A stretch of DNA of 34,250 nucleotides from CAZPQN01 sp964588795 (GCA_964588795.1 CAZPQN010000026.1:1-34250), one strand, 5' to 3'. Counted from the stretch's first letter, positions 16,000 through 25,391 are shown. Made by a program: numbers and translations. Notes: generated by a model not told the origin, from the letters alone.

Positions 16000-18639
16000 A
16001 TGAAAAGAACGGTTACAGTTTTGAGTCTTGTGCTACTCGCCTGGTTCGCCTGCCTAAATGCGGCAATCACGGGCTGGAGCAGAGCGGGCGAAATTGCCAT
16101 GCCGGAAGCCACTTTGAATAATGGCGGTGTTGGCAGTTTCGTCGCCGGCGACGATTTGGATGGCGACGGCAAAGTCGACATCTACATCGTCAATGATAAC
16201 TGGAATGACGGGCCGTCCGAACTGATTCCCCGCATCTATAAGCTGGAGTTGAATGCCGGCACCTGGGAAACGGTCTGGAGTGCGGTGGCGCCCATTCCTA
16301 TGCAAAATACGTGGCCGCAACTGGCGATCGCCGACCTGGACAAAGACGGCAAAAAGGAATTGCTCTGGGCGCCGGTAAACTTCACCGATGCTTCCACCAA
16401 TCCCAATCCGGCGCGGATCCTGGTTTATGAACAAACCGCTCCGAACAGCGACATTTTCGGGATTTCCGATGGCGCTGGTGGCTATAATCCCAATGCCAGT
16501 TACAAGATGACGACCACCGATATGGTCAATATTCGTCCGATGGACTGGGAAATCGTGGATATTGACAGCGACGGCACGCTGGAAATCGTACTGGCTGATC
16601 GGGTAGGTGCCACTGGTGGCTACGGACTGTATTTTGCGGTAATTTCAGTAAACAATATTCCCGATAACGGGGATGGTTCGGAAGTGTGGACGATGGAGAC
16701 CAGCGGTAAGGACCTGGGCCTGACTTCCGCCCAGAACAAGTGGGACGTGGCAGTTGTCAATAACAACGCCTATTTCTTCGACGAAGTTGAAATTACCAAG
16801 CTGGTGTGGGACGGCAGTAGCTATTATTTCGAAAGCTTGGCGCCGATGGCAGGTGGTTCGGCAGTGCAATCGGCCATGACTGTTGATCTGGACAAGGATG
16901 GTACGGAAGAAATAATTTGTGCCGTCTACGACTGGGGCACGGATGCCCTCAAGGGCATTTACCTATTGCAAGAACATGCCGATACGCTGGTCAGTACCGA
17001 ACTGTATAATCTGGCCGCGTATTGGCCATCCGGCTCGCGCGGCCCCTGGGGCGGCGCCTGCGGGGATATTGACCATAATGGGAAACTCGATTTCGTGTTC
17101 GGTTCCCGTGACGCGACTCCGGATGGATTGATTATGCATTTTGCCTATAAGGGTGGCGATATTACCGATCCGGCGAATTACACTTTCGCGCCTATTGATT
17201 CGGGCTATGGCGCCTCAGGACTGTGGAACCTGATCAATATCGTCAACATTGATGACGATGCTGATCTGGAAGTGCTGTACGGCTCCAGCATTCCGGTGGG
17301 AGGCTTATTTGCCGGCACCTCGCCGATTTGCATTCTCGATCCGACAGTCGAAGCAGAGGGTTTTAAACCCTTGGTTGTAGTTCCCGATTTGGATTCATTG
17401 GGATTGCGGCTGAAGCCGGGCAGTATTTTGGACAATGGTCAGACCGTTTGGGTCGGCGCGATGGGCAGTTCGCTGTTTGGCAACGTGACCTACGCTTTTC
17501 GTTCGACGGATGGTGGTCAGACCTTTACCCAGAGCGCGGAAATCACGGGCCAGCGTATAGCCCAGTTGGGTGCTTTTGACGCCAACACTGCCGTGATTGT
17601 GACGGAGGTGGGTAAGATCATGCGCACGACCGATGGCGGTGCCAGTTGGACGGAAGCCCATTCCTATAGCGGCGGCTGGTTCGATGGCGTGCAGGTGTTC
17701 GATGAGAACGTGGCGGTGGCTTATGGCGATGGCATGTATTTTTGCCGGACGACCGATAAGGGCGCGACCTGGACAGAGATCACCGGCATCACTTATGGCG
17801 ACGCCATCGAAGGTATTTACACCTACGGCATGTCAGCTTGCCATGTGGGCCAGACCGGTTGGTTCTCCGCCTATTCAAACAGCACGATCAACAAGGGATA
17901 TATATTCAAGACAACCGATGCCGGACTGACCTGGAGTTCGGTGGAGTTGACCGCGGAGCTGTTGGGCGGCAGTCAGTTAATCTACGGGATGTCGTTTGCG
18001 GATGCCGATAAAGGTATGGCCAATGCCAACGGCAAGAAACCGGTATACACCACCGATGGCGGGGCGACCTGGACCGCCTGTGCCACCAATCCTGGTGAAG
18101 GCGGCGCGGCCTGGGTCAATGCGGTAGTGGCGATCCCGAACACCAGTACTTTCATTGCCCTGTGCGACAATGAGTTGTACTACACTGAAGACATGGGCAC
18201 TACCTGGACGAAGATGGAGACCCCAGCAGCGACGGATGATGAATATTTTATCTCGGCCGTCGTGTTAGACGGAAGCCATGCCTATTTCATGACTCAGCAG
18301 GGCACGGCGGTCACCTTTGGGGGCGGCACCGGAATTGTGGATAACAAAACCAAACTTCCGGATCGGTACGTCTTGCTCCAGAACTATCCCAATCCGTTCA
18401 ACCCGAGCACTAACATCACCTTCGAGATGCCGTTTGCCGGGCGGGTCGAACTGCGTATTTTTGACCTGACCGGGCGTGAGGTCGCGGTGCTGATGAACCA
18501 GATAGTTACCGCCGGAGCGCATACAGTCCGGTGGAATGGGCTGGACAAGCACGGTAACCAGGTCGCCGCGGGAGTCTATCTCTGCACGTTGAAATCCGGA
18601 GATGTCATTCGGGCAAAGAGAATGAGTCTGATCAAGTAA
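16000..18639 (+). CDS. Secreted FG-GAP/Asp-box repeat protein with type IX sorting domain
   Basis: An 879-residue extracellular protein. After a signal peptide (to about residue 21, CLNA) come FG-GAP/VCBS-like calcium loops: DLDGDGKVDIY, DLDKDGKKEL, DIDSDGTLEI, DLDKDGTEEI, DIDHNGKLDF, forming a beta-propeller-like half. The second half has Asp-box (BNR) repeats: STDGGQTF, TTDGGASWT, TTDKGATWT, TTDAGLTWS, TTDGGATWT, TEDMGTTWT. The last 85 residues are a type A sorting domain with LLQNYPNPFNPST, LTGREVAVL and AAGVYLCTL. A perfect TAAGGAGG precedes the ATG. It is the last gene of the operon and the likely cargo; whether it binds sugar, protein or surfaces cannot be told. Confidence 0.88.
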   Translation: MKRTVTVLSLVLLAWFACLNAAITGWSRAGEIAMPEATLNNGGVGSFVAGDDLDGDGKVDIYIVNDNWNDGPSELIPRIYKLELNAGTWETVWSAVAPIPMQNTWPQLAIADLDKDGKKELLWAPVNFTDASTNPNPARILVYEQTAPNSDIFGISDGAGGYNPNASYKMTTTDMVNIRPMDWEIVDIDSDGTLEIVLADRVGATGGYGLYFAVISVNNIPDNGDGSEVWTMETSGKDLGLTSAQNKWDVAVVNNNAYFFDEVEITKLVWDGSSYYFESLAPMAGGSAVQSAMTVDLDKDGTEEIICAVYDWGTDALKGIYLLQEHADTLVSTELYNLAAYWPSGSRGPWGGACGDIDHNGKLDFVFGSRDATPDGLIMHFAYKGGDITDPANYTFAPIDSGYGASGLWNLINIVNIDDDADLEVLYGSSIPVGGLFAGTSPICILDPTVEAEGFKPLVVVPDLDSLGLRLKPGSILDNGQTVWVGAMGSSLFGNVTYAFRSTDGGQTFTQSAEITGQRIAQLGAFDANTAVIVTEVGKIMRTTDGGASWTEAHSYSGGWFDGVQVFDENVAVAYGDGMYFCRTTDKGATWTEITGITYGDAIEGIYTYGMSACHVGQTGWFSAYSNSTINKGYIFKTTDAGLTWSSVELTAELLGGSQLIYGMSFADADKGMANANGKKPVYTTDGGATWTACATNPGEGGAAWVNAVVAIPNTSTFIALCDNELYYTEDMGTTWTKMETPAATDDEYFISAVVLDGSHAYFMTQQGTAVTFGGGTGIVDNKTKLPDRYVLLQNYPNPFNPSTNITFEMPFAGRVELRIFDLTGREVAVLMNQIVTAGAHTVRWNGLDKHGNQVAAGVYLCTLKSGDVIRAKRMSLIK

Positions 18640-18664
18640 AGCCTCGTTTTCTCCTTATACTCAC

Positions 18665-18702
18665 AGCAAAGGGCGGAAATTCGTTTCCGCCTTTTGCTTT
18701 TT
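18665..18702 (+). terminator. Rho-independent terminator of the envelope operon
   Basis: A 15-base-pair stem (18665-18679 with 18684-18698, one G-U pair) closed by the very stable UUCG loop and followed by a T run (18698-18702). The GC-rich core is GGCGGAAA-TTCG-TTTCCGCC. It lies 25 bases after the preceding stop codon. Confidence 0.92.
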
Positions 18703-18732
18703 AATGGGCAGGATTGCGTAGATTGCGAAGCG

Positions 18733-20433
18733 ATGAAAATTTGTCTGATTCAACCGCCAATCGAGGACTTCTATACTACCCCGCTGCGTAATGTGCCGCT
18801 TGGTCTGCTGACCATCGCGGCGGTGCTGCCGGAGCATCAGCTGCAGGTGCTTGATTTGCGTTCAGGACGTCCTGAACGCATTCCCCTGCCGCCAGAATTA
18901 GGCGCAGTGGCGCCCTATTATCCGCCGGATGATGTCTCGCCTTTTGGCCTGTACAAGCATTATTACCGTTTCGGTCCGACGCCCGCGGCGATCGGCGACC
19001 TGCTGCCGAAGGACGGCGACCTTTTTCTGATTAGCGCGCTTTTCACGGCCTATGCCCCTACGGTGTACGAACTGATTGGCATTCTCCGGAAGAAAGCCGG
19101 GAGCGCCTGGATCGTTGTCGGCGGGGCGCATGCGACTGCCTGCCCGGAAGACATCCTGCAGGCGGGAGCGGATTTTGTCGTCTGTGGCGAAGGAGAGCTG
19201 GCCATTAGTGCGCTGGTTACCGAACTGTCGAAACCGGAACCGGAGTTAGCTGATGTTCCCAATCTTGTCTGGCGAAAGAACGGGCAGATAATTCGCAATC
19301 CAGTGGTGACCATTGCTAATCTGGACCATCTGCCCGCGCCGCAATACCTCTTATCCGGATTGCCGACCTACGCCATCCGCGGTCAGCGCCTCGCGATGCT
19401 GATCGCCAGTCGCGGCTGTCCGCATCGCTGTACGTTTTGTGGGATTAATCAGGTCATGGGCAATCGCAATCGCCGCCATACCGTAGAGTACGTTCTTTCC
19501 GTAATGGACAGAATGGTCGCGCGCGGCGTCCGGTTTTTCGATTTTGAGGATGACCATTTTGGCGGAGACCGGGAATGGTTACTGGAATTGTTGGACGGTA
19601 TTGTGGCGCGCTTCGGCGCCGGACAACTGCAACTCGCCGCCATGAACGGCATCACCGCCTCGAATCTCGATGCCGTAGTGCTGGCCAAAATGCGTCAGGC
19701 GGGTTTCCGGGCGCTGAATCTTGCCCTGGTTGCACCCTCGCGGGGACAGCAACAAACGCTGGGCCGACCGTTCGATACCGATTTTTTTATCGAGCTGGTT
19801 GCTCAGGCGCGCGCGTTAGATTTTACAGTAACGGCCTATCTGATCATCGGCCTGCCCGGCGAGCCGGCGGCGGAAATCCTGCGGGCGATCTTACTTTTAA
19901 GCGCTCAGCCGGTCCTGCTCGGGCCCTCGCTGTTTTATCTGGTGCCCGGGACGGCGCTGTTCGCAGAGATCGCCTCGGCTGGACGCCTTCCAGTTAGTTT
20001 ATTGCAGTATCGCGCCACCTATTTTCCGGTGGAATCCGCCGCTTGCAGTCGCACCGCCGCCATGACCTTGTTCCGCCTCTGTCGGCTGGTGAATTTCATT
20101 AAAGCCGGCCTGGATGACGGTTGGCCTTCCGTTTCTTATCAACTGAGTGATGGGCAGATATTCATTCCTGATGAAATACAAGGAAATGCTGTCCGGCGGG
20201 CGGTGGGAATGGCCCTGCTAGCACATTTTTTTCGCACCGGCCAGTTAGGCGGTGCCCGACCAAGCGGTCGACGGCGCTATCGGATTGTGCCGGAGAAAGT
20301 CGAGCCAGCTTTGCTCCAGGCCTTTTTAGACGAGGATTGGATGATCAGCGGGGTACGTTCGATGCGGCGGTGTACAAAAACGGAAATAATGGACCGCGTT
20401 ATTTCGGGATCATTCGGCGGCGCGACTTTTTAA
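18733..20433 (+). CDS. B12-binding radical SAM protein
   Basis: A 566-residue enzyme of the cobalamin-binding radical SAM class (BchE-like family); reaction unknown. An N-terminal B12-binding Rossmann fold begins MKICLIQPPI and continues to WIVVGGAHAT and VVCGEGE near residues 127-155. The radical SAM core has CPHRCTFC (C229, C233, C236) for the 4Fe-4S cluster and IIGLPGE further on. No DxHxxG motif is evident in the B12 domain, so cobalamin binding may be absent or base-off of another type. The frame is open to a TTG at 18694 inside the terminator; the ATG at 18733 matches the family N-terminus, though its Shine-Dalgarno sequence is weak. It stands alone and converges on the PBP gene. Confidence 0.85.
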   Translation: MKICLIQPPIEDFYTTPLRNVPLGLLTIAAVLPEHQLQVLDLRSGRPERIPLPPELGAVAPYYPPDDVSPFGLYKHYYRFGPTPAAIGDLLPKDGDLFLISALFTAYAPTVYELIGILRKKAGSAWIVVGGAHATACPEDILQAGADFVVCGEGELAISALVTELSKPEPELADVPNLVWRKNGQIIRNPVVTIANLDHLPAPQYLLSGLPTYAIRGQRLAMLIASRGCPHRCTFCGINQVMGNRNRRHTVEYVLSVMDRMVARGVRFFDFEDDHFGGDREWLLELLDGIVARFGAGQLQLAAMNGITASNLDAVVLAKMRQAGFRALNLALVAPSRGQQQTLGRPFDTDFFIELVAQARALDFTVTAYLIIGLPGEPAAEILRAILLLSAQPVLLGPSLFYLVPGTALFAEIASAGRLPVSLLQYRATYFPVESAACSRTAAMTLFRLCRLVNFIKAGLDDGWPSVSYQLSDGQIFIPDEIQGNAVRRAVGMALLAHFFRTGQLGGARPSGRRRYRIVPEKVEPALLQAFLDEDWMISGVRSMRRCTKTEIMDRVISGSFGGATF

Positions 20434-20460
20434 CTTCGCGAGCATTGTTCATACCGCCTT

Positions 20461-22623
20461 CTAAAAGACCACGTCGTCTTTTTGGCGCGATTCGTTGATT
20501 TCCTTATGCACCTGACATTGTTCGGTGGGGACGGTGTTTTTCAGGAAAACTTCGGTTTCGAGAGGACAATATTTGCTGGGCAGAAGTTTGGTTTCGGCGC
20601 AAATCTGGACCTCGACCACACCGTCCGGGCGCTGAAATTCCCGGTTGCGCCAGCCGCGAACATTGTGCCCATCGCGCATAAAATTTGCCCAAATCGGCAG
20701 GGCAGCCACGGCCCCGGACTGGCGATTACCGAGGGAAACCGCCGGATTGTCCACGCCGAGCCAAACCCCAGCCACCATGTAGGGGGTGTAACCGATAAAC
20801 CAGGCGTCATTGAAATTGTTGGTGGTGCCGGTTTTACCGGCGGCGGTCAGGTGAAAACCATAGGAACGGCGGGCTTCATAACCGGTGCCGTGATTAACGA
20901 CCGATTCTAACAGGCTGGTGGTCAGATAGGCTGTTTCCTCGCTGAGCACTAATTCCTGTCTGGGTTTGTAACGAACGATTGTATTGCCGTAGCGGTCTTC
21001 GATTTTGGTGATGGCGATGGGTTCAACCCAGATGCCGTGATTGTCGAAAACGCCGAAAGCCGAAGTCAGTTCCAGGGGAATTACTTCACAGGCGCCGAGC
21101 GCCAAGGCATCCACTGGCAGAATATTGGTTGTCAGGTGCATGCGATGCGCCATCTCGACCACCGAGGAGGGCGAAATCAACTCCTGTATCAGACGGATTG
21201 AGACTAAATTCAGTGATTTGGCTATGCCGGTGCGCAGGGTGGTCAAACCGCCGGTGCTCAGGTCGTAATTCTTGGGCGCCCAGCGGGTTCCGTCGGGCAT
21301 GTTAAGTACGACCGGCTGATTCAGGAGCTGGGTCGTGACCGGGATACCGTTGTCAATCGCGGTCGCATAGACGATCGGCTTGAAAGCGGAGCCGGGCTGG
21401 CGGCGGGCCTGCGTGGCACGGTTGAATTCGGACTCGTTGAAATCGCGTCCGCCAATCAGCGCCAAAATGTACCCGGTGGCCGGATCAATGGCTATTAAGG
21501 CGCCCTGCACAACCAACAGACTTTGCAGGGCAGGGCTCATCGGAATCTGTCCGCGGATCATCGCCCGCACCTGCGCCACGGAAATTGATGTGTCAGAGAC
21601 GAATGAACGCAACTCTTCGGTACTGCTCAACAGGCGTTGGTTCAGAACATCCTGTTGATAACGCAGGTGACGCTGGAGGGCGGAGTCGGCCACTTCCTGA
21701 AGCCGGGAATCGAGGGTGGTGTAAATGGATAATCCATCGCGGTAGATGTCAATCCCCAGCTTTTCGTCCTCGCGCTGGAGCTTCTGTCTTACATATTCCA
21801 CAAAGTAAGGCGCGATCCGGGCCGGCATTTCAGGCTTGAAAACCTGGAGCGGAGTGTTTTTATACAGCGCATACTCCTCCTCGGTCAGATAACCCTGTTG
21901 CATCATCTTGGCTAACACCAGGTTGCGGCGCTGATAGGCGCTGATCGGGCGACGCAACGGGGAAAAGCGCCCGGAATGTTTGATGACCCCGGCCAGGAGC
22001 GCACATTCATCCGGAGTCAGCTCGCTGGCATCTTTGTCAAAGTAGCGCCGGGCGGCCGCCTGGATACCGTAAACGCCATGCCCCATCCAGGAATAATTGA
22101 TATACATTTCGACGATTTCGGATTTGGTATACATGCGCTCGATCTGCAGGGCGGTCAGCAATTCCTTGATCTTGCGACTGATCGTCTTTTCGAATCCAAC
22201 GGTTTCATAAAGAATCCGGGCCAATTGCTGGGTCAGGGTGCTGGCCCCTTCGCGCTTGCTCAGGGTCAGGACATCGATGACGATTGCCCGGATCAGGCCC
22301 CGTACACTCATCCCCCAGTGGCGCATGAAACGGCTGTCTTCCACCGCAATTACGGCATTCACCATCGCCGGAGGAATTGCACTAAGCGGGACATAGATGC
22401 GGCGCTGGGTGAACAATTCCTGCAGAACCACGCCATCAGCGGAGTAAATGCGCGTAACCAGCTCCGGATCAACTTTTTGCAGTTGCTCGATAGAAGGCAG
22501 ATCGCGGGAGTTGAAGAGCACCAGCAGCAGAGCGATGATCGTCACCATTCCGTAAAAAACCGCGACCCGCGTGTAAGCCTTCAACCAGGAGAGGGGTTTG
22601 GTATCTGTTGCCGAATTGCTCAT
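20461..22623 (-). CDS. Penicillin-binding protein 1A (bifunctional transglycosylase/transpeptidase)
   Basis: Class A PBP that polymerises and crosslinks peptidoglycan at the outer face of the inner membrane. The 720 residues show a cytoplasmic N-terminus and one membrane segment (about 18-37), a GT51 transglycosylase with VEDSRFMRHWG (catalytic E95) and GASTLTQQLAR, and a transpeptidase with the three usual motifs: S412-x-x-K415 in PGSAFKPI, S470-L-N472 in AKSLN, and K597-T-G-T in AGKTGTTNNFNDAW. All catalytic residues are present. It follows the purine nucleoside phosphorylase gene by ten bases on the same strand and ends 27 bases from the convergent radical SAM gene. Confidence 0.95.
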   Translation of the reverse strand: MSNSATDTKPLSWLKAYTRVAVFYGMVTIIALLLVLFNSRDLPSIEQLQKVDPELVTRIYSADGVVLQELFTQRRIYVPLSAIPPAMVNAVIAVEDSRFMRHWGMSVRGLIRAIVIDVLTLSKREGASTLTQQLARILYETVGFEKTISRKIKELLTALQIERMYTKSEIVEMYINYSWMGHGVYGIQAAARRYFDKDASELTPDECALLAGVIKHSGRFSPLRRPISAYQRRNLVLAKMMQQGYLTEEEYALYKNTPLQVFKPEMPARIAPYFVEYVRQKLQREDEKLGIDIYRDGLSIYTTLDSRLQEVADSALQRHLRYQQDVLNQRLLSSTEELRSFVSDTSISVAQVRAMIRGQIPMSPALQSLLVVQGALIAIDPATGYILALIGGRDFNESEFNRATQARRQPGSAFKPIVYATAIDNGIPVTTQLLNQPVVLNMPDGTRWAPKNYDLSTGGLTTLRTGIAKSLNLVSIRLIQELISPSSVVEMAHRMHLTTNILPVDALALGACEVIPLELTSAFGVFDNHGIWVEPIAITKIEDRYGNTIVRYKPRQELVLSEETAYLTTSLLESVVNHGTGYEARRSYGFHLTAAGKTGTTNNFNDAWFIGYTPYMVAGVWLGVDNPAVSLGNRQSGAVAALPIWANFMRDGHNVRGWRNREFQRPDGVVEVQICAETKLLPSKYCPLETEVFLKNTVPTEQCQVHKEINESRQKDDVVF

Positions 22624-22633
22624 GATGGGTTGT

Positions 22634-23488
22634 TTAGCGTTCGATGGAATAAATTGTTCCTAAATGGCGAATGATGCCCTGCATCAGCCGGGAATAGAGC
22701 ACCTTGCTGCGGTCGGCGGTGGCCTGGACTTCCGCGTGGCTGAGAGGCACGGTGCTGATACCGGCCGCCATGTTCGTCACCAAACTGATGCCCAGCACTT
22801 CCAGCCCTAAAGTTCTGGCGATTACCGCTTCCGGAACCGTAGACATGCCGACGACACTGGCACCCAATTGCCGTATGGCAATGATCTCCGCGGGGGTTTC
22901 ATAACTCGGCCCGAGTGTCCAGCAGTATTTGCCGGACGGCAGATTAATTCCTGATTCGCGCGCCACATTCTGAGCGATGTCCCGCAGGCGGGGCGAAAAA
23001 GGTGCGCTGTCAGGCCGTTGCCCGTCGGGCAGCAGGTCGATCTGGGTAAAGCTGATAAAATCTTCGAGCACGACGAAATCGCCAGGACGCAAAGCGGGAT
23101 TGACTCCACCGGCGGCATTGGTCAAAATTAGCCCTCGAAAATTAAGTTTTGCCAGCAATTGAACATAGAACGTGACCTCCGCGATGGAACGCCCTTCGTA
23201 GAGATGAGAGCGTCCCTGGATGGCGAGGAGCGGCACCCCACCGCAGGCTCCGACAACCAAACGCCCGGCATGACCTTCCACTGTCGGTTGCGGATAATGC
23301 GGAATGGTGTGGGTCTCAATGCTGACCCGCACCTCGATCTGCTCTGCAAAATAGCCCAGCCCCGACCCCAAGACGATGGCAATAGAGGGAACCGGTTGAA
23401 TGACCTGGCGCAGATAATCCGTTGCCGTCTGCAATTGCACGGGATCCGCTAAGCTATTGGATGCTATGGGTAATTTGACTGTGCCCAT
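22634..23488 (-). CDS. Purine nucleoside phosphorylase (trimeric type)
   Basis: Splits inosine and guanosine with phosphate to free base and ribose-1-phosphate in purine salvage. The 284-residue size and motifs fit the trimeric PNP/MTAP family: phosphate loop GSGLG (41-45), GRSHLYEG (92-99), TNAAGGVN, GPSYETPAEI with the purine-binding Glu, GMSTVPE, and VTNMAAG with the purine-binding Asn. The first gene of a pair with PBP1A; the two have no obvious metabolic link, so the pairing is probably only transcriptional. The upstream Shine-Dalgarno sequence is weak (GAGAC). Confidence 0.92.
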   Translation of the reverse strand: MGTVKLPIASNSLADPVQLQTATDYLRQVIQPVPSIAIVLGSGLGYFAEQIEVRVSIETHTIPHYPQPTVEGHAGRLVVGACGGVPLLAIQGRSHLYEGRSIAEVTFYVQLLAKLNFRGLILTNAAGGVNPALRPGDFVVLEDFISFTQIDLLPDGQRPDSAPFSPRLRDIAQNVARESGINLPSGKYCWTLGPSYETPAEIIAIRQLGASVVGMSTVPEAVIARTLGLEVLGISLVTNMAAGISTVPLSHAEVQATADRSKVLYSRLMQGIIRHLGTIYSIER

Positions 23489-23544
23489 AATCGGGTCTCA
23501 AATTAATGACGATAAAGCATTCTAACAATAAAAACCAGTCCGCG

Positions 23545-23576
23545 TTTGGATTGTGTCCGGGGTTTGTTTATCTTTG
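23545..23576 (+). promoter_or_regulatory. Bacteroidetes-type promoter of hutI
   Basis: TTTG (23545-23548), 20-base spacer, TATCTTTG (23569-23576). This matches the -33 TTTG / -7 TAnnTTTG consensus known for the Bacteroidetes primary sigma factor, with the expected spacing. Transcription would begin about 17 bases before the hutI ATG. Confidence 0.55.
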
Positions 23577-23598
23577 CGTCACAATTGGAGTGTTGTAA

Positions 23599-24828
23599 AT
23601 GACGGATAAAAAAATTGTCCTGACCAATATCGGCGAACTGGTCACTTACGACTCGACGGTGGGCGGGATGCGCATCTACCAGCAGGTTGAAATGGTAGTC
23701 GGGCAGGGTAAAATCATCGCCATCGGCAAGTCGGTCGGGTCGCCGGAAATGACCCGGTGGAATGCGGCCGGCGCCTTGGTCACTCCGGGGTTCATTGACG
23801 CCCATACGCATCCGGTCTTCAATGCGACCCGTGAAGAGGAGTACGAGATGCGCCTACGGGGGCAAACCTATCAGGCAATCGCGCAGGCCGGTGGCGGAAT
23901 CCTGTCCAGCGCCCGCAGTCTGGCTGAGGCGGACTGGATGAAATTGGAAAATATGGTGCGCCAACGCCTCACAGGCTTCCTGCGCTACGGTACTACGACC
24001 ATCGAAGCCAAGAGCGGGTACGCGCTGTCGGTAGAAGGTGAACTGCGTTCATTGCGTTTGCTGAAGCGGCTGGCGGAAGAGCACCCGTTAGATGTTTATA
24101 CGACCTTTCTGGGCGCACACGAATATCCTGCCGAGTACAAGAGTAACCATGAAGCCTATCTGGAACTGCTGATCAAGGACATGTTGCCGACTGTGGTACG
24201 TGAGGGCCTGGCACAATTCTGCGACGTTTTCTGCGAGGAGGGCGTATTCAGCGTCGCCGAAGCCCGGCAGGTGCTGACAGCGGCGAAATTTCTCGGTCTC
24301 GGTCTGCGCCTGCATGCCGATGAGTTCAAGGCCATTGGCGCAGTTCCGTTAGCGCAAAGCCTGGGCGCCTTTTCCGCGGATCACCTGACCGCCATCACGG
24401 ACGAAGGAATAGAGATTTTGAAAGCAGGTCGTATCGTACCGATCCTGCTCCCGGCGACGACGTTTTTCCTCGGTTCGGGACGCTATGCTCCGGCGCGCAG
24501 GATGTGGGAAGCGGGTTTGCCGGTCGCCCTGGCCACAGATTACAATCCGGGTAGCGCCATGACCCAATCCATGCCGTTGGTCATCAGCCTGGCCTGTTTA
24601 CAAATGCAGCTGACTCCGCTCGAAGCCATTCAAGCCGCGACCTATCATGCCGCCCGTTCACTGAGAATAGAGAATACACATGGCAGTCTGGAACCCGGAA
24701 AACAGGCGGACTTTGTGCTGTGGAAATTTCCCCATTATCAGGGAATCCCCTACTTTTTAGGATTTCCGTCGGTCAGAGCAGTCTGGAAAAAGGGGCAGTT
24801 GGTGTGGGAGGATGCCAGTGCGCTGTGA
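23599..24828 (+). CDS. hutI: Imidazolonepropionase
   Basis: Hydrolyses 4-imidazolone-5-propanoate to N-formimino-glutamate, the third step of histidine breakdown. The 409-residue amidohydrolase shows the metal site TPGFIDAHTHP (H69, H71), KSGYALS, FLGAHEYP, HADEF, SADHL and ATDYNPGS, in the order of HutI. GGAG lies nine bases before the ATG. No other hut gene (hutH, hutU, hutG) is in the window, so the rest of the pathway must be elsewhere or absent. It is divergent from the purine nucleoside phosphorylase gene. Confidence 0.94.
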   Translation: MTDKKIVLTNIGELVTYDSTVGGMRIYQQVEMVVGQGKIIAIGKSVGSPEMTRWNAAGALVTPGFIDAHTHPVFNATREEEYEMRLRGQTYQAIAQAGGGILSSARSLAEADWMKLENMVRQRLTGFLRYGTTTIEAKSGYALSVEGELRSLRLLKRLAEEHPLDVYTTFLGAHEYPAEYKSNHEAYLELLIKDMLPTVVREGLAQFCDVFCEEGVFSVAEARQVLTAAKFLGLGLRLHADEFKAIGAVPLAQSLGAFSADHLTAITDEGIEILKAGRIVPILLPATTFFLGSGRYAPARRMWEAGLPVALATDYNPGSAMTQSMPLVISLACLQMQLTPLEAIQAATYHAARSLRIENTHGSLEPGKQADFVLWKFPHYQGIPYFLGFPSVRAVWKKGQLVWEDASAL

Positions 24829-24864
24829 GGAATTATCAAAATTATCCATCCTGAAAAAAAGTAT

Positions 24865-24893
24865 TTGAAAAATGAGTTTTCTTTTTCTAATAT
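24865..24893 (+). promoter_or_regulatory. Sigma70-like promoter before the unknown exported protein
   Basis: TTGAAA (24865-24870), 17-base spacer, TAATAT (24888-24893). A start near 24900 would fall on the first ribosome-binding site, which bears on the choice of start codon for the next gene. Consensus match only. Confidence 0.4.
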
Positions 24894-24905
24894 CGGAGGG
24901 ACAAA

Positions 24906-25367
24906 ATGAATACCAAAGCATACCATAGAGGAGGTCTGACTTTGAATAAGAGGAAACAAGCAATCGTGTGGGTGATTGGCATTTTAATGGGGTCGGGATT
25001 AGCGATGAATGGCTATGCGGCCAATAAATTTCTGACCTCCGTGCAGCAGATTTGTTCCGCCTACGAAATGCCCATCAATCCATCTGATATGGAGGTTGTC
25101 ACCCATCAGGACGGAGTCCGGGAATTGATCATTACCCTGCATAGTTCGCGCAACAGTTTTGACCGCTGTATGCTGATTGGCTTTTATGCCGCGGGCAAAG
25201 CCATGCAGTATCATCAGGAAAAAATTGATTTCGTTAAGATTATTGTTGAAGTCGAGTATAAAGAGAGCGCCAACATCACGGCGACCGCCGGCAATGCGGA
25301 TATTTTCAGCTACCTTGCGGGAAGCTTGTCGTCGTCCGAATTTGTGCGGCGCCTGAAATTCAGCTAA
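24906..25367 (+). CDS. Unknown exported protein
   Basis: I do not recognise this family. Two starts are possible. ATG at 24906 has GGAGG close upstream and gives 153 residues. TTG at 24942 has a stronger GAGGAGG at 24928-24934 with seven-base spacing and gives 141 residues that begin directly with a better signal peptide (NKRKQAIVWVIGIL, cut after GYA). The predicted promoter would start mRNA around 24900, which would favour the TTG. The mature part is about 110 residues of alpha/beta character with two cysteines (QQICSAYE, FDRCMLIG) and the segments ELIITLHSSR and FVKIIVEVEY. It lies 24 bases before a DUF350-like membrane gene, with which it shares a terminator, so a two-gene operon is likely. 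Confidence 0.75.
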   Translation: MNTKAYHRGGLTLNKRKQAIVWVIGILMGSGLAMNGYAANKFLTSVQQICSAYEMPINPSDMEVVTHQDGVRELIITLHSSRNSFDRCMLIGFYAAGKAMQYHQEKIDFVKIIVEVEYKESANITATAGNADIFSYLAGSLSSSEFVRRLKFS

Positions 25368-25391
25368 TTCAATTCATTATTGGAGGTAAGC

